Counted from the first letter of the stretch, positions 41,194 to 49,936 are shown. The stretch is DNA of 64,000 nt from JAZKHT01 sp040385245 (GCA_040385245.1 JAZKHT010000012.1:62001-126000); one strand, 5' to 3'. Numbers and translations: made by a program. Notes: a model not told the origin generated them from the letters alone.

Positions 41194-42364
41194 GGCCCTT
41201 GACGGCAGTGGCCGCCCTGTCCAGCCGGGCCAGCGCCTCGGATATATCTGCATCGGGGATATTCAGCGCGGGCAAGAGGCGCAGGACGTTGTCGGCGGCG
41301 GGCACGGTCAGCAGATGCTGGGCATAAGCGGCCTTGACCACATCGGCATTGGACGCGGTGCATTTCAGCCCCAGCATCAGGCCGGTGCCCCTTACCGCTT
41401 CAAACACGTCCGGATGGCTGGCAACCAACCCTGCCAGCCCCTGACGAAAGCGCGCGGCTTTGACGCTGACCTGATCCAGAAACGCATCATCCGAGACGAT
41501 TTCCACTACCCGGGCGCCCACTGCGCAGCCCAAGGGGTTGCCGCCATAGGTGGATCCGTGCGTGCCCGCGACCATGCCAAGCGCCGCGTCTTCGGTGGCC
41601 AGCACCGCGCCAAGGGGAAAGCCGCCGCCGATGCCCTTGGCGACCATCATGATGTCGGGCGTGACGCCCGCCCATTCATGGGCGAACAGTTTGCCCGTGC
41701 GCCCCATGCCGCACTGCACCTCGTCGAACACCAGAAGCGCGCCGGTGGTGTCGCACAGGTCGCGCAGACCTTTCAGGCATTGGTCAGGCAGCACGCGGAT
41801 GCCGCCTTCGCCCTGAATGGGTTCCACCAGAACGGCAGCCGTCCTGTCAGTCACCGCCGCGCGCAAGGCGTCGTGGTCGCCAAAGGGCAGATGGGTAAAG
41901 CCGGGCATCAGCGGACCAAAGCCCTTGACCATCTTTTCCGCGCCCGACGCGGCAATGGCAGCGGTGGACCGGCCGTGGAACGCGCCGTCAAAGGTGATGA
42001 TCTCGATCCGGTCGGGCTGGCCCTTTTCGAACCAGTATTTGCGGACCATCTTGATGGCCAGTTCTGCCGCCTCGGTCCCCGAGTTGGTGAAAAAGACCGT
42101 GTCGGCAAAGGTGCGGTCCACCAACATCGCGGCCAGCCGTTCCTGTTCGGGAATGCGGTAGAGGTTCGACACATGCCACAGTTTCTGCGCCTGTTCGGTC
42201 AGTGCCGCCACCAGATCGGGGTTGGCATGGCCCAGCGCGTTGACCGCGATCCCGGCACCAAGATCCAGATATCGGCTGCCATCTTCGGCCGTAAGCCAGG
42301 ACCCTTCCCCTTTGACAAAGGCGATGGGCGCGCGGTTATAGGTCGGCAGGACAGGGGTGATCAT
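41183..42364 (-). CDS. argD: Acetylornithine aminotransferase
   Basis: A 393-residue class III PLP aminotransferase. The PLP lysine is K243 in MMVAKGIGGGFPLG. Upstream blocks FTNSGTEAAELAIKMVRK and VLVEPIQGEGG and the Asp of LVFDEVQCGMGRTG match ArgD. It transaminates N-acetylglutamate semialdehyde and often succinyl-diaminopimelate as well. It is the first gene of the operon. A weak promoter (TTGACA) is placed 53 bp upstream of its ATG. Confidence 0.94.
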   Translation of the reverse strand: MITPVLPTYNRAPIAFVKGEGSWLTAEDGSRYLDLGAGIAVNALGHANPDLVAALTEQAQKLWHVSNLYRIPEQERLAAMLVDRTFADTVFFTNSGTEAAELAIKMVRKYWFEKGQPDRIEIITFDGAFHGRSTAAIAASGAEKMVKGFGPLMPGFTHLPFGDHDALRAAVTDRTAAVLVEPIQGEGGIRVLPDQCLKGLRDLCDTTGALLVFDEVQCGMGRTGKLFAHEWAGVTPDIMMVAKGIGGGFPLGAVLATEDAALGMVAGTHGSTYGGNPLGCAVGARVVEIVSDDAFLDQVSVKAARFRQGLAGLVASHPDVFEAVRGTGLMLGLKCTASNADVVKAAYAQHLLTVPAADNVLRLLPALNIPDADISEALARLDRAATAVKGHAV

Positions 42365-42393
42365 GGATCAGGGCCTTTCGCAGGAAGCCATAG

Positions 42394-42422
42394 CCGTAAC
42401 GGCTGGCCTTGGGGGGTGTCAA
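42394..42422 (-). promoter_or_regulatory. Putative argD operon promoter
   Basis: On the minus strand a perfect TTGACA (42422-42417) is 17 nt from TTACGG (42399-42394), a poor -10 hexamer. Position about 30 bp before the argD ATG would give a very short leader. Confidence 0.35.
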
Positions 42423-42644
42423 CGAAGGAAGAAAGCCCAATCACTGGGCATGGATGACCAAACGGCCCGCGCGTCAGGCGCGTCGGCGTCGGGGAAGCTG
42501 AAAAAGGGGTGTTCCTGCGGTCATGCCGCCTGCATAGCGGGATTGCCCGCGCCTGTCCATTGCCGACCCGTTGACTGTGACGCTGCCGTTTGGGTTGGGA
42601 TCGCGACACGCGGCATCGCTGCGCTTGAACTTGCCCGGCCAAGC

Positions 42645-42672
42645 TTGTATCCCGTGACGTCCCGTCTAGAAT
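42645..42672 (+). promoter_or_regulatory. Putative gcrA promoter
   Basis: TTGTAT (42645-42650) and TAGAAT (42667-42672) are separated by 16 nt, 35 bp before the gcrA start. Confidence 0.45.
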
Positions 42673-42707
42673 AGGCGGCACGCAGGCCTTCAACCGGAGT
42701 TATGCCC

Positions 42708-43322
42708 ATGTCCTGGACCGACGAGCGCGTCGAGACGCTCAAGCGCATGTGGGCCGACGGCCAAAGCGCCAGCCAGATCGCCAAGGAATTGGGCGGCGTC
42801 ACCCGCAATGCGGTGATCGGCAAGGTCCATCGTCTGGGCCTGTCGAACCGCGTGACCGGTGCCAATGGCCGCGATGATGAAGAAGCCGATGCCCCCGTCG
42901 CCGCCGCCAAGCCCGAACCGGTGGCAAAGCCTGCGGCCGAGGCACCGCGCACCGCCGATCCGGCCCCGGCCCGTCCGGCGGTGGACCGACCCGCCCCGGC
43001 AGCACCGGTTACCGGCGCGACCGTGACCACCCTGCCCGTGCGCAAGGTCATCATTCCGGCGGGCCAACCGCTGCCGCCGCAACCGTCCGCCAATGAAATC
43101 TCGCCCGAGGCGCTGGCGTCGGTGCGCGAAGTTGAAAAGCGCGCCAAACGCCTGACGCTGATGGAACTGACCGAACGCACCTGCAAATGGCCGATCGGCG
43201 ATCCGGCGACGGATGATTTCTGGTTCTGCGGCCTGCCATCCGTGCCCGGCAAACCCTACTGCGAGGCGCATGTCGGCGTCGCCTTCCAACCGATGAGCGC
43301 GCGTCGCGACCGCCGTCGCTAA
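42708..43322 (+). CDS. gcrA: Cell-cycle transcriptional regulator GcrA
   Basis: A 204-residue protein with the GcrA N-terminus MSWTDERVETLKRMWADGQS and the DNA-binding ASQIAKELGGVTRNAVIGKVHRLGL (about 20-45). A Pro/Ala-rich linker and a C-terminal domain ELTERTCKWPIGDP and FWFCGLPSVPGKPYCEAH follow. The C-terminal domain contacts sigma-70 domain 2. GcrA activates promoters carrying CcrM-methylated GANTC sites in alphaproteobacteria. The ATG at 42708 has GGAG 8 nt upstream; the ATG two codons earlier is too close to that site. Confidence 0.95.
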   Translation: MSWTDERVETLKRMWADGQSASQIAKELGGVTRNAVIGKVHRLGLSNRVTGANGRDDEEADAPVAAAKPEPVAKPAAEAPRTADPAPARPAVDRPAPAAPVTGATVTTLPVRKVIIPAGQPLPPQPSANEISPEALASVREVEKRAKRLTLMELTERTCKWPIGDPATDDFWFCGLPSVPGKPYCEAHVGVAFQPMSARRDRRR

Positions 43323-43343
43323 GACTGTCCATTCCGGCGTATG

Positions 43344-43370
43344 GGGGCGGCCTGCGGGTCGCCCCTTTTT
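43344..43370 (+). terminator. Rho-independent terminator of gcrA
   Basis: GGGGCG (43344-43349) pairs with CGCCCC (43360-43365) and is followed by TTTTT (43366-43370), 21 bp after the stop codon. Confidence 0.85.
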
Positions 43371-43374
43371 CGGT

Positions 43375-45345
43375 TCAGTTCCCGCCCAAAAGCTGTTCCA
43401 ACAGCTTTGTCGCCTCGTCCTCGACCTTGCGCTTGGCAGCGTCCTCGATGCTTTCGCCGTCTTGCTGGCCCAGTTCTTCCTGCGCACGGGCGCGCAGGTC
43501 GGCCTCCAGCTGGGCCGCTTCTTGCCGGGCGCGATCTTCCAGCGCTTTGGCCTCGTCGGCAAGCTGCTCTTGCGCCAACGCCTCCAGATCCAGCGCGAAT
43601 CGAGGGTCGGCCCAAGGCCCGGTGATCATCAGTGGCACGCTCAATCCGCCCTCGCCTGTCGCATCGGCCAGTGCCGTGGGGCGAATGCGATAGTCCAGAT
43701 CGCGCGCGCCCAGACCGATGCGCCCCGCACCGCGTGCCGTCAGATAGGGGGACGTCAGCAGCAGATCGTCGTTCACCAGATCGCCACCATCGATCCGGTA
43801 GGTGCCTGACAGGCTGTCAAAGATGGTCTTTTGCCCTGTCCCGACGTATGAGGTGTCAAGCGTGCGCAACATGCCCGCGATATCCAGCCCCAAAATCTCG
43901 CCCTGCCCCAACGCGACCGACCCCGACCCTTCCAGCCCGCGCATGATCGCGGCAACGCTGGAACCGGAGCCAAGGAATTTCACCTGCAGGTTCCCGGTGC
44001 CCACCAGCCGCGCATAGCCGGCAAGGTCGGTCAGCAGCGGTTGCAGGTCGATGCCCGCGAAATTCAGATCACCGCCAACCGACAGCCCCTTGCGCGCGTT
44101 CATCACAAACTGGCCGGTCACCGCGCCACCATAGGCCGCGACCTGCCGCAGATCGACGACAGCCCGTGCGCGGTCGATGGTCAGCTTGGCCCGGCTTTGG
44201 CCCAGCTTGACGGTGCCAAGATCGATGCTGCCTGCCGCCAGCCCCACCTCGGCATCCAGGGCGGCAAGGCCGGACAGGTCAATTGCGGCTTGCGACCAGC
44301 CGTCGGTCGCGGCGCTGCCCCCGCCATCCGTGCCGCCCCCGCCGCCCGCGGTCAGAACCAGCGCGTCCGATGCCAGTTGTGCCACCAGTTTGGGCCGTGG
44401 CCCCGACAGTGTCAGATCGGCATCCCCGGTCAGGGTGTTGTCGTCCAGCGCCATCCGCCCCTGCCGCAGATGGACCGAACGTTCCGCCGTCACCGTCAAC
44501 GCGCCCGACACGGCAATGCGATCCTTGCCCAGACCTGCGGGCAAGGCAGGCGGCTGCGCACCGGCAAGCGTGGCAAGGGCAGCCAGATCCGACAGATCGG
44601 CGTCAATTTGCCCTTCGGCCATCAAAGGCTGCACCCCCAACCGCCCGTCAAAACCGATTTTCGACCGCCCCACGCTGCCCTGCAAAGACACGGGCACCAC
44701 GCCGCCCCGGTAAAAGGTTGAAAACGTGTCGATTGTCCCGGACACAGCCACGGCCTGCCTGTCTGCCACTGCCGACAGCGTGATGTCCGCCGTGCCATCA
44801 TAGGCAGGCAATCGCGCGCTGGCCTCGATCCCCGACAGGCGGATGACCTGCCCGGTGGCATGGTCGATAAACCCCAGTGTGCCGTCGCGAATGCTGCCCT
44901 GATCCAGCGTGAAGGGGCGGTCCGCCCCGGCCATCCCGGCGCTGGCCGTGCCGCCATTGCCACCGCCAAAGACCCAGTTTTCCCGCCCGTCGGCGTGACG
45001 TTCCAGCACGACCTGCGGGCGGATCACCTCGAATCCCGTGATCTTGACCGCGCCGCCGAACAGGGACGCAATGTCGATCTGGATCGACAGACCCTCCGCG
45101 CGCAGCATCGGGCCCTCGACCGACCAGTCGGCGTTGGACAGTGTCACGGGGCCTGTCCGCACCCCCAGCACGGGCCAGATTGTCGGCCGCACGGCCCCCT
45201 CAATAGTCAGGTCGCGCCCGGTGACGCTGTTGAACTGCCCGACCGCCAGGGCCGCCACCCGTTCGGACGGCACCAGTGCCACGGCCCCCAACGCCAGAAC
45301 GGCCAGCAAGACGATGCCGAACACCAACCGGAGGATCCACCGCAT
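43375..45345 (-). CDS. AsmA-family inner-membrane-anchored protein
   Basis: A 656-residue protein with a single N-terminal membrane anchor (about 4-25: ILRLVFGIVLLAVLALGAVAL) and a long periplasmic region. The AsmA N-terminal block (FNSVTGRDLTIEGAVRPTIWP) and the C-terminal AsmA-like block (LAGYARLVGTGNLQVKFLG, MRGLEGSGSVALGQGEILGLD) are clear. AsmA proteins are thought to move phospholipid between membranes. The last 60 residues are Glu/Ala/Lys-rich and probably coiled coil. ATG 45345 starts the anchor; an upstream start at 45369 is less likely. Confidence 0.88.
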   Translation of the reverse strand: MRWILRLVFGIVLLAVLALGAVALVPSERVAALAVGQFNSVTGRDLTIEGAVRPTIWPVLGVRTGPVTLSNADWSVEGPMLRAEGLSIQIDIASLFGGAVKITGFEVIRPQVVLERHADGRENWVFGGGNGGTASAGMAGADRPFTLDQGSIRDGTLGFIDHATGQVIRLSGIEASARLPAYDGTADITLSAVADRQAVAVSGTIDTFSTFYRGGVVPVSLQGSVGRSKIGFDGRLGVQPLMAEGQIDADLSDLAALATLAGAQPPALPAGLGKDRIAVSGALTVTAERSVHLRQGRMALDDNTLTGDADLTLSGPRPKLVAQLASDALVLTAGGGGGTDGGGSAATDGWSQAAIDLSGLAALDAEVGLAAGSIDLGTVKLGQSRAKLTIDRARAVVDLRQVAAYGGAVTGQFVMNARKGLSVGGDLNFAGIDLQPLLTDLAGYARLVGTGNLQVKFLGSGSSVAAIMRGLEGSGSVALGQGEILGLDIAGMLRTLDTSYVGTGQKTIFDSLSGTYRIDGGDLVNDDLLLTSPYLTARGAGRIGLGARDLDYRIRPTALADATGEGGLSVPLMITGPWADPRFALDLEALAQEQLADEAKALEDRARQEAAQLEADLRARAQEELGQQDGESIEDAAKRKVEDEATKLLEQLLGGN

Positions 45346-45415
45346 GCCACCCACCCCCTGACCACGCAACCATCAGTCTATGCGGGCGGCGCGCACCGGG
45401 GCAAGACGCCTGCGG

Positions 45416-46441
45416 TCAGTTCACCGCAACTGGGCGTGATCGCATCCGCGCGACAGTTTCCCGCTCGGCCCGCTTGCAGACCTGCGGTGGCAGGCCACGG
45501 TCGATCAGGTCCATGTCTTCCAGCACCATCTCTCCCATCCGCTTGAACGCGACATCCAGCGCGCCCGCGCGATGGGCCGACAGCAGAAACCCCGGCAACC
45601 GGCGCACCGGATGATCCGGGGGCAGCGGCTCCTGCGGATAGACATCCGATGCGGCCACGATATGACCCGCCGCCACCGCCGCCATCAGCGCGTCGAAATC
45701 CACCACATCCGCCCGGCTCAGCAGCAGAAACGCCGCACCGCGGCGCATGGAGGCAAAGGCATCCGCCCCAAGGAACGCCCGGTTCTCCGACGTGACGGCG
45801 GCGGTGACAAAGACCACATCCGACTGCGCCAACACCTGATCCAGAGTCGCAGGCACCGCCCCCGCCGCCACGATCCGCGATGGCGCAAGCCACGGGTCAA
45901 ACACCCGCAGGCGTGGCGCAAACCCTGACAGCACCTGCGCCACCGCGCGGCCCAGATCGCCAAAGCCGATGATCCCCACATCCGCGCCGGTCAGCAGCCG
46001 CGCGCCTGCATTGCCCTCCCCGCCCCAACGCTCGACGCCCGCGCGAAAATCGGCGTCGGCGGTGTGGATGCCCCGCAGCAGCGACAGCGCAATCCCCAGC
46101 CCGATCTCGGCCACCGGCTGCGCGAACACCGCGCCGGTCGTCACCACATGGATGCCGCGCGCAAAGGCAGCGTCATAGGGCATGTTGTTCAACAGGTTGC
46201 TTTCCACGTTGAACACACAGGCCAGCGACGACAGCCGCGCCAGCGTGGCCGCATCCAGCGGGGGCTGTCCGATGATGTGGCGCACCTGCGCCAAGGTCGC
46301 GTCCGGCAGGCTCGACAGCGCCTCATCCGTCGTCTCGACCACCCGGTAACGGCGGTGCAATTCCGCCAGCCGCTCGGGCGCAAAGATCAGCGGCAGGCTG
46401 CGCGGCAAGGGGCAGGACAGGACAAGCGGGCGGTCGGGCAT
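45416..46441 (-). CDS. D-2-hydroxyacid dehydrogenase family protein
   Basis: A 341-residue NAD-dependent dehydrogenase of the phosphoglycerate/formate dehydrogenase class. The Rossmann motif is VGIIGFGDLGRAVA. The catalytic Arg, Glu and His lie in LLLSRADVVDF, DVYPQEPLPP and LLSAHRAGAL. The substrate (glyoxylate, hydroxypyruvate or another keto acid) is unresolved. ATG at 46441 (MPDRPLVLSCPL) is preferred over 46453. The gene lies just downstream of a methyltransferase remnant whose frame runs into its start. Confidence 0.87.
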   Translation of the reverse strand: MPDRPLVLSCPLPRSLPLIFAPERLAELHRRYRVVETTDEALSSLPDATLAQVRHIIGQPPLDAATLARLSSLACVFNVESNLLNNMPYDAAFARGIHVVTTGAVFAQPVAEIGLGIALSLLRGIHTADADFRAGVERWGGEGNAGARLLTGADVGIIGFGDLGRAVAQVLSGFAPRLRVFDPWLAPSRIVAAGAVPATLDQVLAQSDVVFVTAAVTSENRAFLGADAFASMRRGAAFLLLSRADVVDFDALMAAVAAGHIVAASDVYPQEPLPPDHPVRRLPGFLLSAHRAGALDVAFKRMGEMVLEDMDLIDRGLPPQVCKRAERETVARMRSRPVAVN

Positions 46442-46514
46442 GGCATCCTCCATCTGGCGCGGACCCTACGGCGCACGGGGGATGGCGGACAAGCCTGCCC
46501 CTTCCCCATTGTGC

Positions 46515-46593
46515 AAATATCCCACGGGGGACGCGCGCCGGGGGTGTGACACCCCCCGCCCCTTGGGCTTGCGCGGCACGCGCAGGCCCAAGG
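46515..46593. repeat. Dispersed GC-rich element followed by a long hairpin, at the methyltransferase break
   Basis: CAAATATCCCACGGGGG starts a family element with stem GGGGGTG (46540-46546) and CACCCCC (46550-46556). It is followed at once by CCTTGGGC (46561-46568) pairing with GCCCAAGG (46586-46593) and inner TGCGC/GCGCA around GGCAC, about 14 bp including one G-T wobble. This DNA lies where the rest of the methyltransferase gene should be. Confidence 0.6.
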
Positions 46594-46623
46594 GAACAGG
46601 CGTGGCGCGGCACACGCCGCAAG

Positions 46624-47019
46624 GCTCGCGGTCGGGTCACAGTGCAGATACAGGCTCCCCGTCGGTTTCAGCACCCGGTGCAATTCCAGCAACCGCACGG
46701 CCATCATCGCCAGATAGGCCATCATGTCATTGTCCCCCGGAAAGCTGCGGATGGCGCGCAGCATGGTGGCGGCGTTGGCATTGCCCGACCGCATCACATC
46801 GGCAAAGGCGGACTCGGCGCTGTCGTTCCAGTGCCAGGTGTCGTCGAACGCCTCGATCTGCGCGGTGCTGTCGGTGCCCTGCGGCCCCTTGAACAGCACG
46901 TTGTAGCTGGCGTTGGAATTGAACGGCGGATCAAGGTAGATCAGGTCCACCGACGCATCGCGGATATGGTCGCGCAACACCCCAAGGTTGTCGACGGAAT
47001 ACCGATGGCTACTCTTCAC
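46624..47019 (-). pseudogene. Truncated site-specific DNA methyltransferase (5' fragment)
   Basis: From a GTG at 47019 the frame encodes about 132 residues with a canonical N6/N4 DNA methyltransferase start: VDLIYLDPPFNSNASYNVLFK (motif IV DPPF), FDDTWHW, and VLKPTGSLYLHCDPTAS. Intact homologues continue into the SAM-binding FGxG motif for another 200 or more residues. Here homology stops at the Ser of DPTAS (46624). The frame then reads low-complexity Cys/Arg/Pro sequence encoded by hairpin DNA until 46387, overlapping the next gene. Without the SAM motif it cannot be an active methyltransferase. Confidence 0.8.
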
Positions 47020-47173
47020 TCATCACCCAAAGGGGGCGGCGACCGGCCAGACCTTACAGCGGTCACCCTAACGGCGGCGCGGCCCGCGCCAATTTCAACC
47101 ACGGGCAGAGCGCCAGGGTCGTCGCACGGTCAGCCCCTTTCCGTCGCGCCCGCAACAGGGTATAGGCGCGCCC

Positions 47174-48562
47174 ATGTCCCAGAACCCGCCCAACCTTCGC
47201 CCCGACCTTGCGCCGCGCCCGGTGTTCGACAGCGCACGCCGTGACGGCCAGCCCACCATCGGCATGGTCAGCCTTGGCTGCCCCAAGGCGCTGGTGGACA
47301 GCGAGCGCATCCTGACGCGCCTGCGCGCCGAAGGCTATGCGATCAGCGCCGATTACGCCGGGGCCGATGCGGTGATCGTCAACACCTGCGGCTTTCTCGA
47401 CAGTGCCAAGGCCGAAAGTCTGGATGCCATCGGCGAGGCGCTGGTGGAAAACGGCCGGGTGATCGTGACGGGCTGTCTGGGGGCGGAACCCGACTATATC
47501 ACCGGCGCGCATCCAAAGGTGCTGGCCGTCACCGGACCGCATCAGTACGAGGCGGTTCTGGATGCCGTCCACCGCGCCGTGCCGCCCAGCCCCGACCCGT
47601 TCATCGACCTTTTGCCCGCGACCGGCGTCAGCCTGACGCCGCGCCATTACAGCTATCTGAAAATCTCGGAAGGCTGCAACCACGCCTGCAAGTTCTGCAT
47701 CATCCCCGACATGCGCGGGAAACTGGTCAGTCGCCCCGCCCATGCCGTGCTGCGCGAGGCGGAAAAGCTGGTTCAGGCCGGGGTGCGCGAACTGCTGGTG
47801 ATCTCGCAGGACACGTCGGCCTATGGCGTGGACCGCAAGCATGACCGAAGCCCCTGGCATGGGGCCGAGGTGCGCGCCCATATCACCGACCTTGCGCGCG
47901 AGATGGGCCAGTTGGGCGCATGGGTGCGGTTGCATTACGTCTATCCCTACCCACATGTGCGCGACCTGATCCCGATCATGGCCGACCCCGCATCGGGCCT
48001 GCTGCCCTATCTGGACATCCCGTTTCAGCACGCGCACCCCGATGTGTTGCGCCGCATGGCCCGGCCTGCGGCTGCGGCCCGAACGCTGGACGAAATCGCC
48101 GCGTGGCGGGCGCAATGCCCCGACATCACGCTGCGGTCGACCTTTATCGTCGGCTACCCCGGCGAAACCGAGGCCGAGTTCCAGACCCTGCTCGACTGGC
48201 TGGACGAGGCGCAGTTGGACCGCGTCGGATGTTTCCAGTACGAAAACGTCGCCGGTGCCCGGTCCAACGCCCTGCCCGATCATGTTCCGGCCGACGTCAA
48301 GCAGGATCGCTGGGACCGCTTCATGGAAAAGGCGCAAGGCATTTCCATGGCCAAGCTGGCGGCCAAGGTAGGCACCACCGTGCAGATCATCGTAGACGAG
48401 GTGGATGACGAAGGTGCCACCTGCAGGACACAGGCCGATGCGCCCGAAATCGACGGCAACCTGTTCATTGACGAAGGATTTCAGGGGCTTACCCCCGGCG
48501 ACATCGTGACCGTCCAGGTGGACGAGGCCGGGGAATACGACCTGTGGGGCAGCCGGGTCTGA
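47174..48562 (+). CDS. rimO: Ribosomal protein S12 methylthiotransferase RimO
   Basis: A 462-residue radical-SAM methylthiotransferase. The N-terminal UPF0004 domain has Cys in SLGCPKALVDSE and VNTCGFLDSA. The radical-SAM cluster CNHACKFC has C168, C172 and C175. A TRAM domain closes the protein. RimO adds a methylthio group to the conserved Asp of S12. The PALVDSE-type N-terminal motif distinguishes it from MiaB. It is transcribed alone, divergent from the methyltransferase remnant. Confidence 0.95.
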   Translation: MSQNPPNLRPDLAPRPVFDSARRDGQPTIGMVSLGCPKALVDSERILTRLRAEGYAISADYAGADAVIVNTCGFLDSAKAESLDAIGEALVENGRVIVTGCLGAEPDYITGAHPKVLAVTGPHQYEAVLDAVHRAVPPSPDPFIDLLPATGVSLTPRHYSYLKISEGCNHACKFCIIPDMRGKLVSRPAHAVLREAEKLVQAGVRELLVISQDTSAYGVDRKHDRSPWHGAEVRAHITDLAREMGQLGAWVRLHYVYPYPHVRDLIPIMADPASGLLPYLDIPFQHAHPDVLRRMARPAAAARTLDEIAAWRAQCPDITLRSTFIVGYPGETEAEFQTLLDWLDEAQLDRVGCFQYENVAGARSNALPDHVPADVKQDRWDRFMEKAQGISMAKLAAKVGTTVQIIVDEVDDEGATCRTQADAPEIDGNLFIDEGFQGLTPGDIVTVQVDEAGEYDLWGSRV

Positions 48563-48673
48563 GCTGCCCTGCCGGGTGGGCCACAAACATGCGAATTTGA
48601 TGAAAGTTTGCGCGGTCTTTGCTATTCTGGGCCTGACGGTCAACGAACCGTCGAGGGAACAGGGAAAGACCCC

Positions 48674-49051
48674 ATGAACATCTCACGCAACTTCCTGGTG
48701 ATCGGTAGCTTGTATCTTGTCGTGGGTATCGGTTTTGGCATGTATATGGGCGGGTCGGGCGACCATAGCCTTGCCCCCGTTCATGCCCATATCAACCTGC
48801 TGGGCTTTACGTTGATGACACTGTTCGGCCTTGCCTACCGGCTGATCCCCGGCATGGCCGCAAACGGCCTTGCGACGGCGCATTTCTGGTTGCACCAGAT
48901 CGGCGCCATTGTCCTGCTGATCGGTCTATTGCTGATGATGACCGGCACAGTGCCCGAAGCAACAGTCGGCCCGGTGATGCCGGTGGCAGAAATCGCCGTG
49001 CTGGGCGGTGTGCTGTGCTGGCTGGTCAATCTGGTGCGCAGCACCGCGTGA
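48674..49051 (+). CDS. Small four-helix membrane protein resembling heme-copper oxidase subunit I
   Basis: A 125-residue protein with about four transmembrane helices. The second segment, APVHAHINLLGFTLMTLFGLAYRLIP, resembles the His-bearing helix of CcoN/NorB-type heme-copper oxidases. Candidate ligands are H31, H37, H39, H70 and H74. At one quarter of subunit-I length it cannot form the full oxidase core. Similar small proteins in the family are sometimes annotated cytochrome-c oxidase, but the function is unproven. ATG 48674 has AGGGAAAG upstream. Confidence 0.7.
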   Translation: MNISRNFLVIGSLYLVVGIGFGMYMGGSGDHSLAPVHAHINLLGFTLMTLFGLAYRLIPGMAANGLATAHFWLHQIGAIVLLIGLLLMMTGTVPEATVGPVMPVAEIAVLGGVLCWLVNLVRSTA

Positions 49052-49059
49052 AAAACCGT

Positions 49060-49085
49060 GCGGGCCGGGGCGCCCCCCGGCCCGC
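49060..49085 (+). terminator. GC-rich terminator-like hairpin
   Basis: A perfect 11-bp stem, GCGGGCCGGGG (49060-49070) with CCCCGGCCCGC (49075-49085), lies 8 bp after the small membrane protein stop. No T-run follows. Confidence 0.6.
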
Positions 49086-49196
49086 GCATTTGCGCACATC
49101 CCATCCCCCATCCGCGCGCGTTGGCCTTGCTTGACCCCGGCGCTGCGGGCGCAGCATCCTGACCGCACCAAAGGTGCCAACAGGAGCAAGTGCCAA

Positions 49197-49439
49197 ATGT
49201 CCGACGTCCCCATGATTGCGCAAAAGGCCCCCTTTCCGGTCGAGGTCGAGGCAGGCAAATCCTATTTCTGGTGCGCCTGCGGGCAAAGCAAGGCGCAACC
49301 GTTTTGCGACGGATCGCACAAGGGCACCAGCTTTTCCCCGATGAAGGTAACCGCGGAAGACAGCAAGACGATGTGGTTCTGCGGCTGCAAGCAATCGGCC
49401 AGGGCACCCTTCTGCGACGGTGCCCACAAGGCCCTGTGA
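49197..49439 (+). CDS. Double CDGSH iron-sulfur protein
   Basis: An 80-residue protein with two CDGSH-type 2Fe-2S motifs. The first is CACGQSKAQPFCDGSH (about 26-41) and the second is CGCKQSARAPFCDGAH (about 62-77). Each supplies three Cys and one His. Bacterial tandem CDGSH proteins carry two redox-active clusters; the partner is unknown. ATG 49197 begins MSDVPMIAQKAPFPVEVEAG, with AGGAG upstream. It follows the small heme-copper-like gene on the same strand. Confidence 0.9.
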   Translation: MSDVPMIAQKAPFPVEVEAGKSYFWCACGQSKAQPFCDGSHKGTSFSPMKVTAEDSKTMWFCGCKQSARAPFCDGAHKAL

Positions 49440-49497
49440 CCGGCAGCACGAACGGGCAAACCCTGACTGCGGGTTTGCCTGCCGCCGCGTCCCAGGT

Positions 49498-49860
49498 TCA
49501 CCCCAGCAGGATCACGACCCAGGCGACACCGCCCGCAAGGGCTGCCAGCGCCACGGCGGCCGATCCGCAATCCTTGGCCTTTTTCGCGCGCGGGTCGGGA
49601 TCGGGCAGGATGACATCGACCACCTCTTCCACGGCGGTGTTCATCAACTCGGTTGCCAGCAACACCAACCCCAGCGCCAGGATCAGCGCCCGTTCCGCCG
49701 TCGTCAGGTCCAGGATCAGCGCCAGCACGACGGACGCGGCATTGACGCAGGTCCACTGACGCAACGATTTTTCACTGGCCCAAGCCGCAGCCCACCCCGC
49801 CATCGACCAGATCACAGTATTGGCGAAACGCCGCCCTTCGGCGTGCAATATCTGACGCAT
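49498..49860 (-). CDS. dgkA: Diacylglycerol kinase
   Basis: A 120-residue integral membrane kinase with three helices. The signature ELMNTAVEEVVD supplies the catalytic and metal-binding Glu, and KKAKDCGSAAVALAAL is the conserved third block. It recycles diacylglycerol to phosphatidic acid at the inner membrane. Length and motif order match the E. coli-type DgkA. It is convergent with the CDGSH gene. Confidence 0.93.
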   Translation of the reverse strand: MRQILHAEGRRFANTVIWSMAGWAAAWASEKSLRQWTCVNAASVVLALILDLTTAERALILALGLVLLATELMNTAVEEVVDVILPDPDPRAKKAKDCGSAAVALAALAGGVAWVVILLG

Positions 49861-49936
49861 CTTTTCCCCCCAGTCCCCCGGCTGCCATGGTTAGCCAGCC
49901 GTGCCGGAGGCGTCGAGCGATTGTTGTAACGGCCCG

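Larger units (their letters stand above)
42365..42707. other. argD-gcrA divergent intergenic region
   Basis: This 343-bp stretch has no convincing gene. It holds the candidate argD and gcrA promoters described separately and a small dyad GCCCAATCACTGGGC at about 42434-42448. Its middle part is GC-rich and otherwise unremarkable. Confidence 0.6.

Noticed and set aside
41192..42457. A 421-codon open frame antisense to argD
   Set aside because: Shadow of argD; there is no recognisable domain and no ribosome binding site.
47063..48643. A 526-codon open frame antisense to rimO
   Set aside because: It mirrors the rimO codon pattern in a high-GC genome. It contains no domain or start signal, while rimO is unmistakable.
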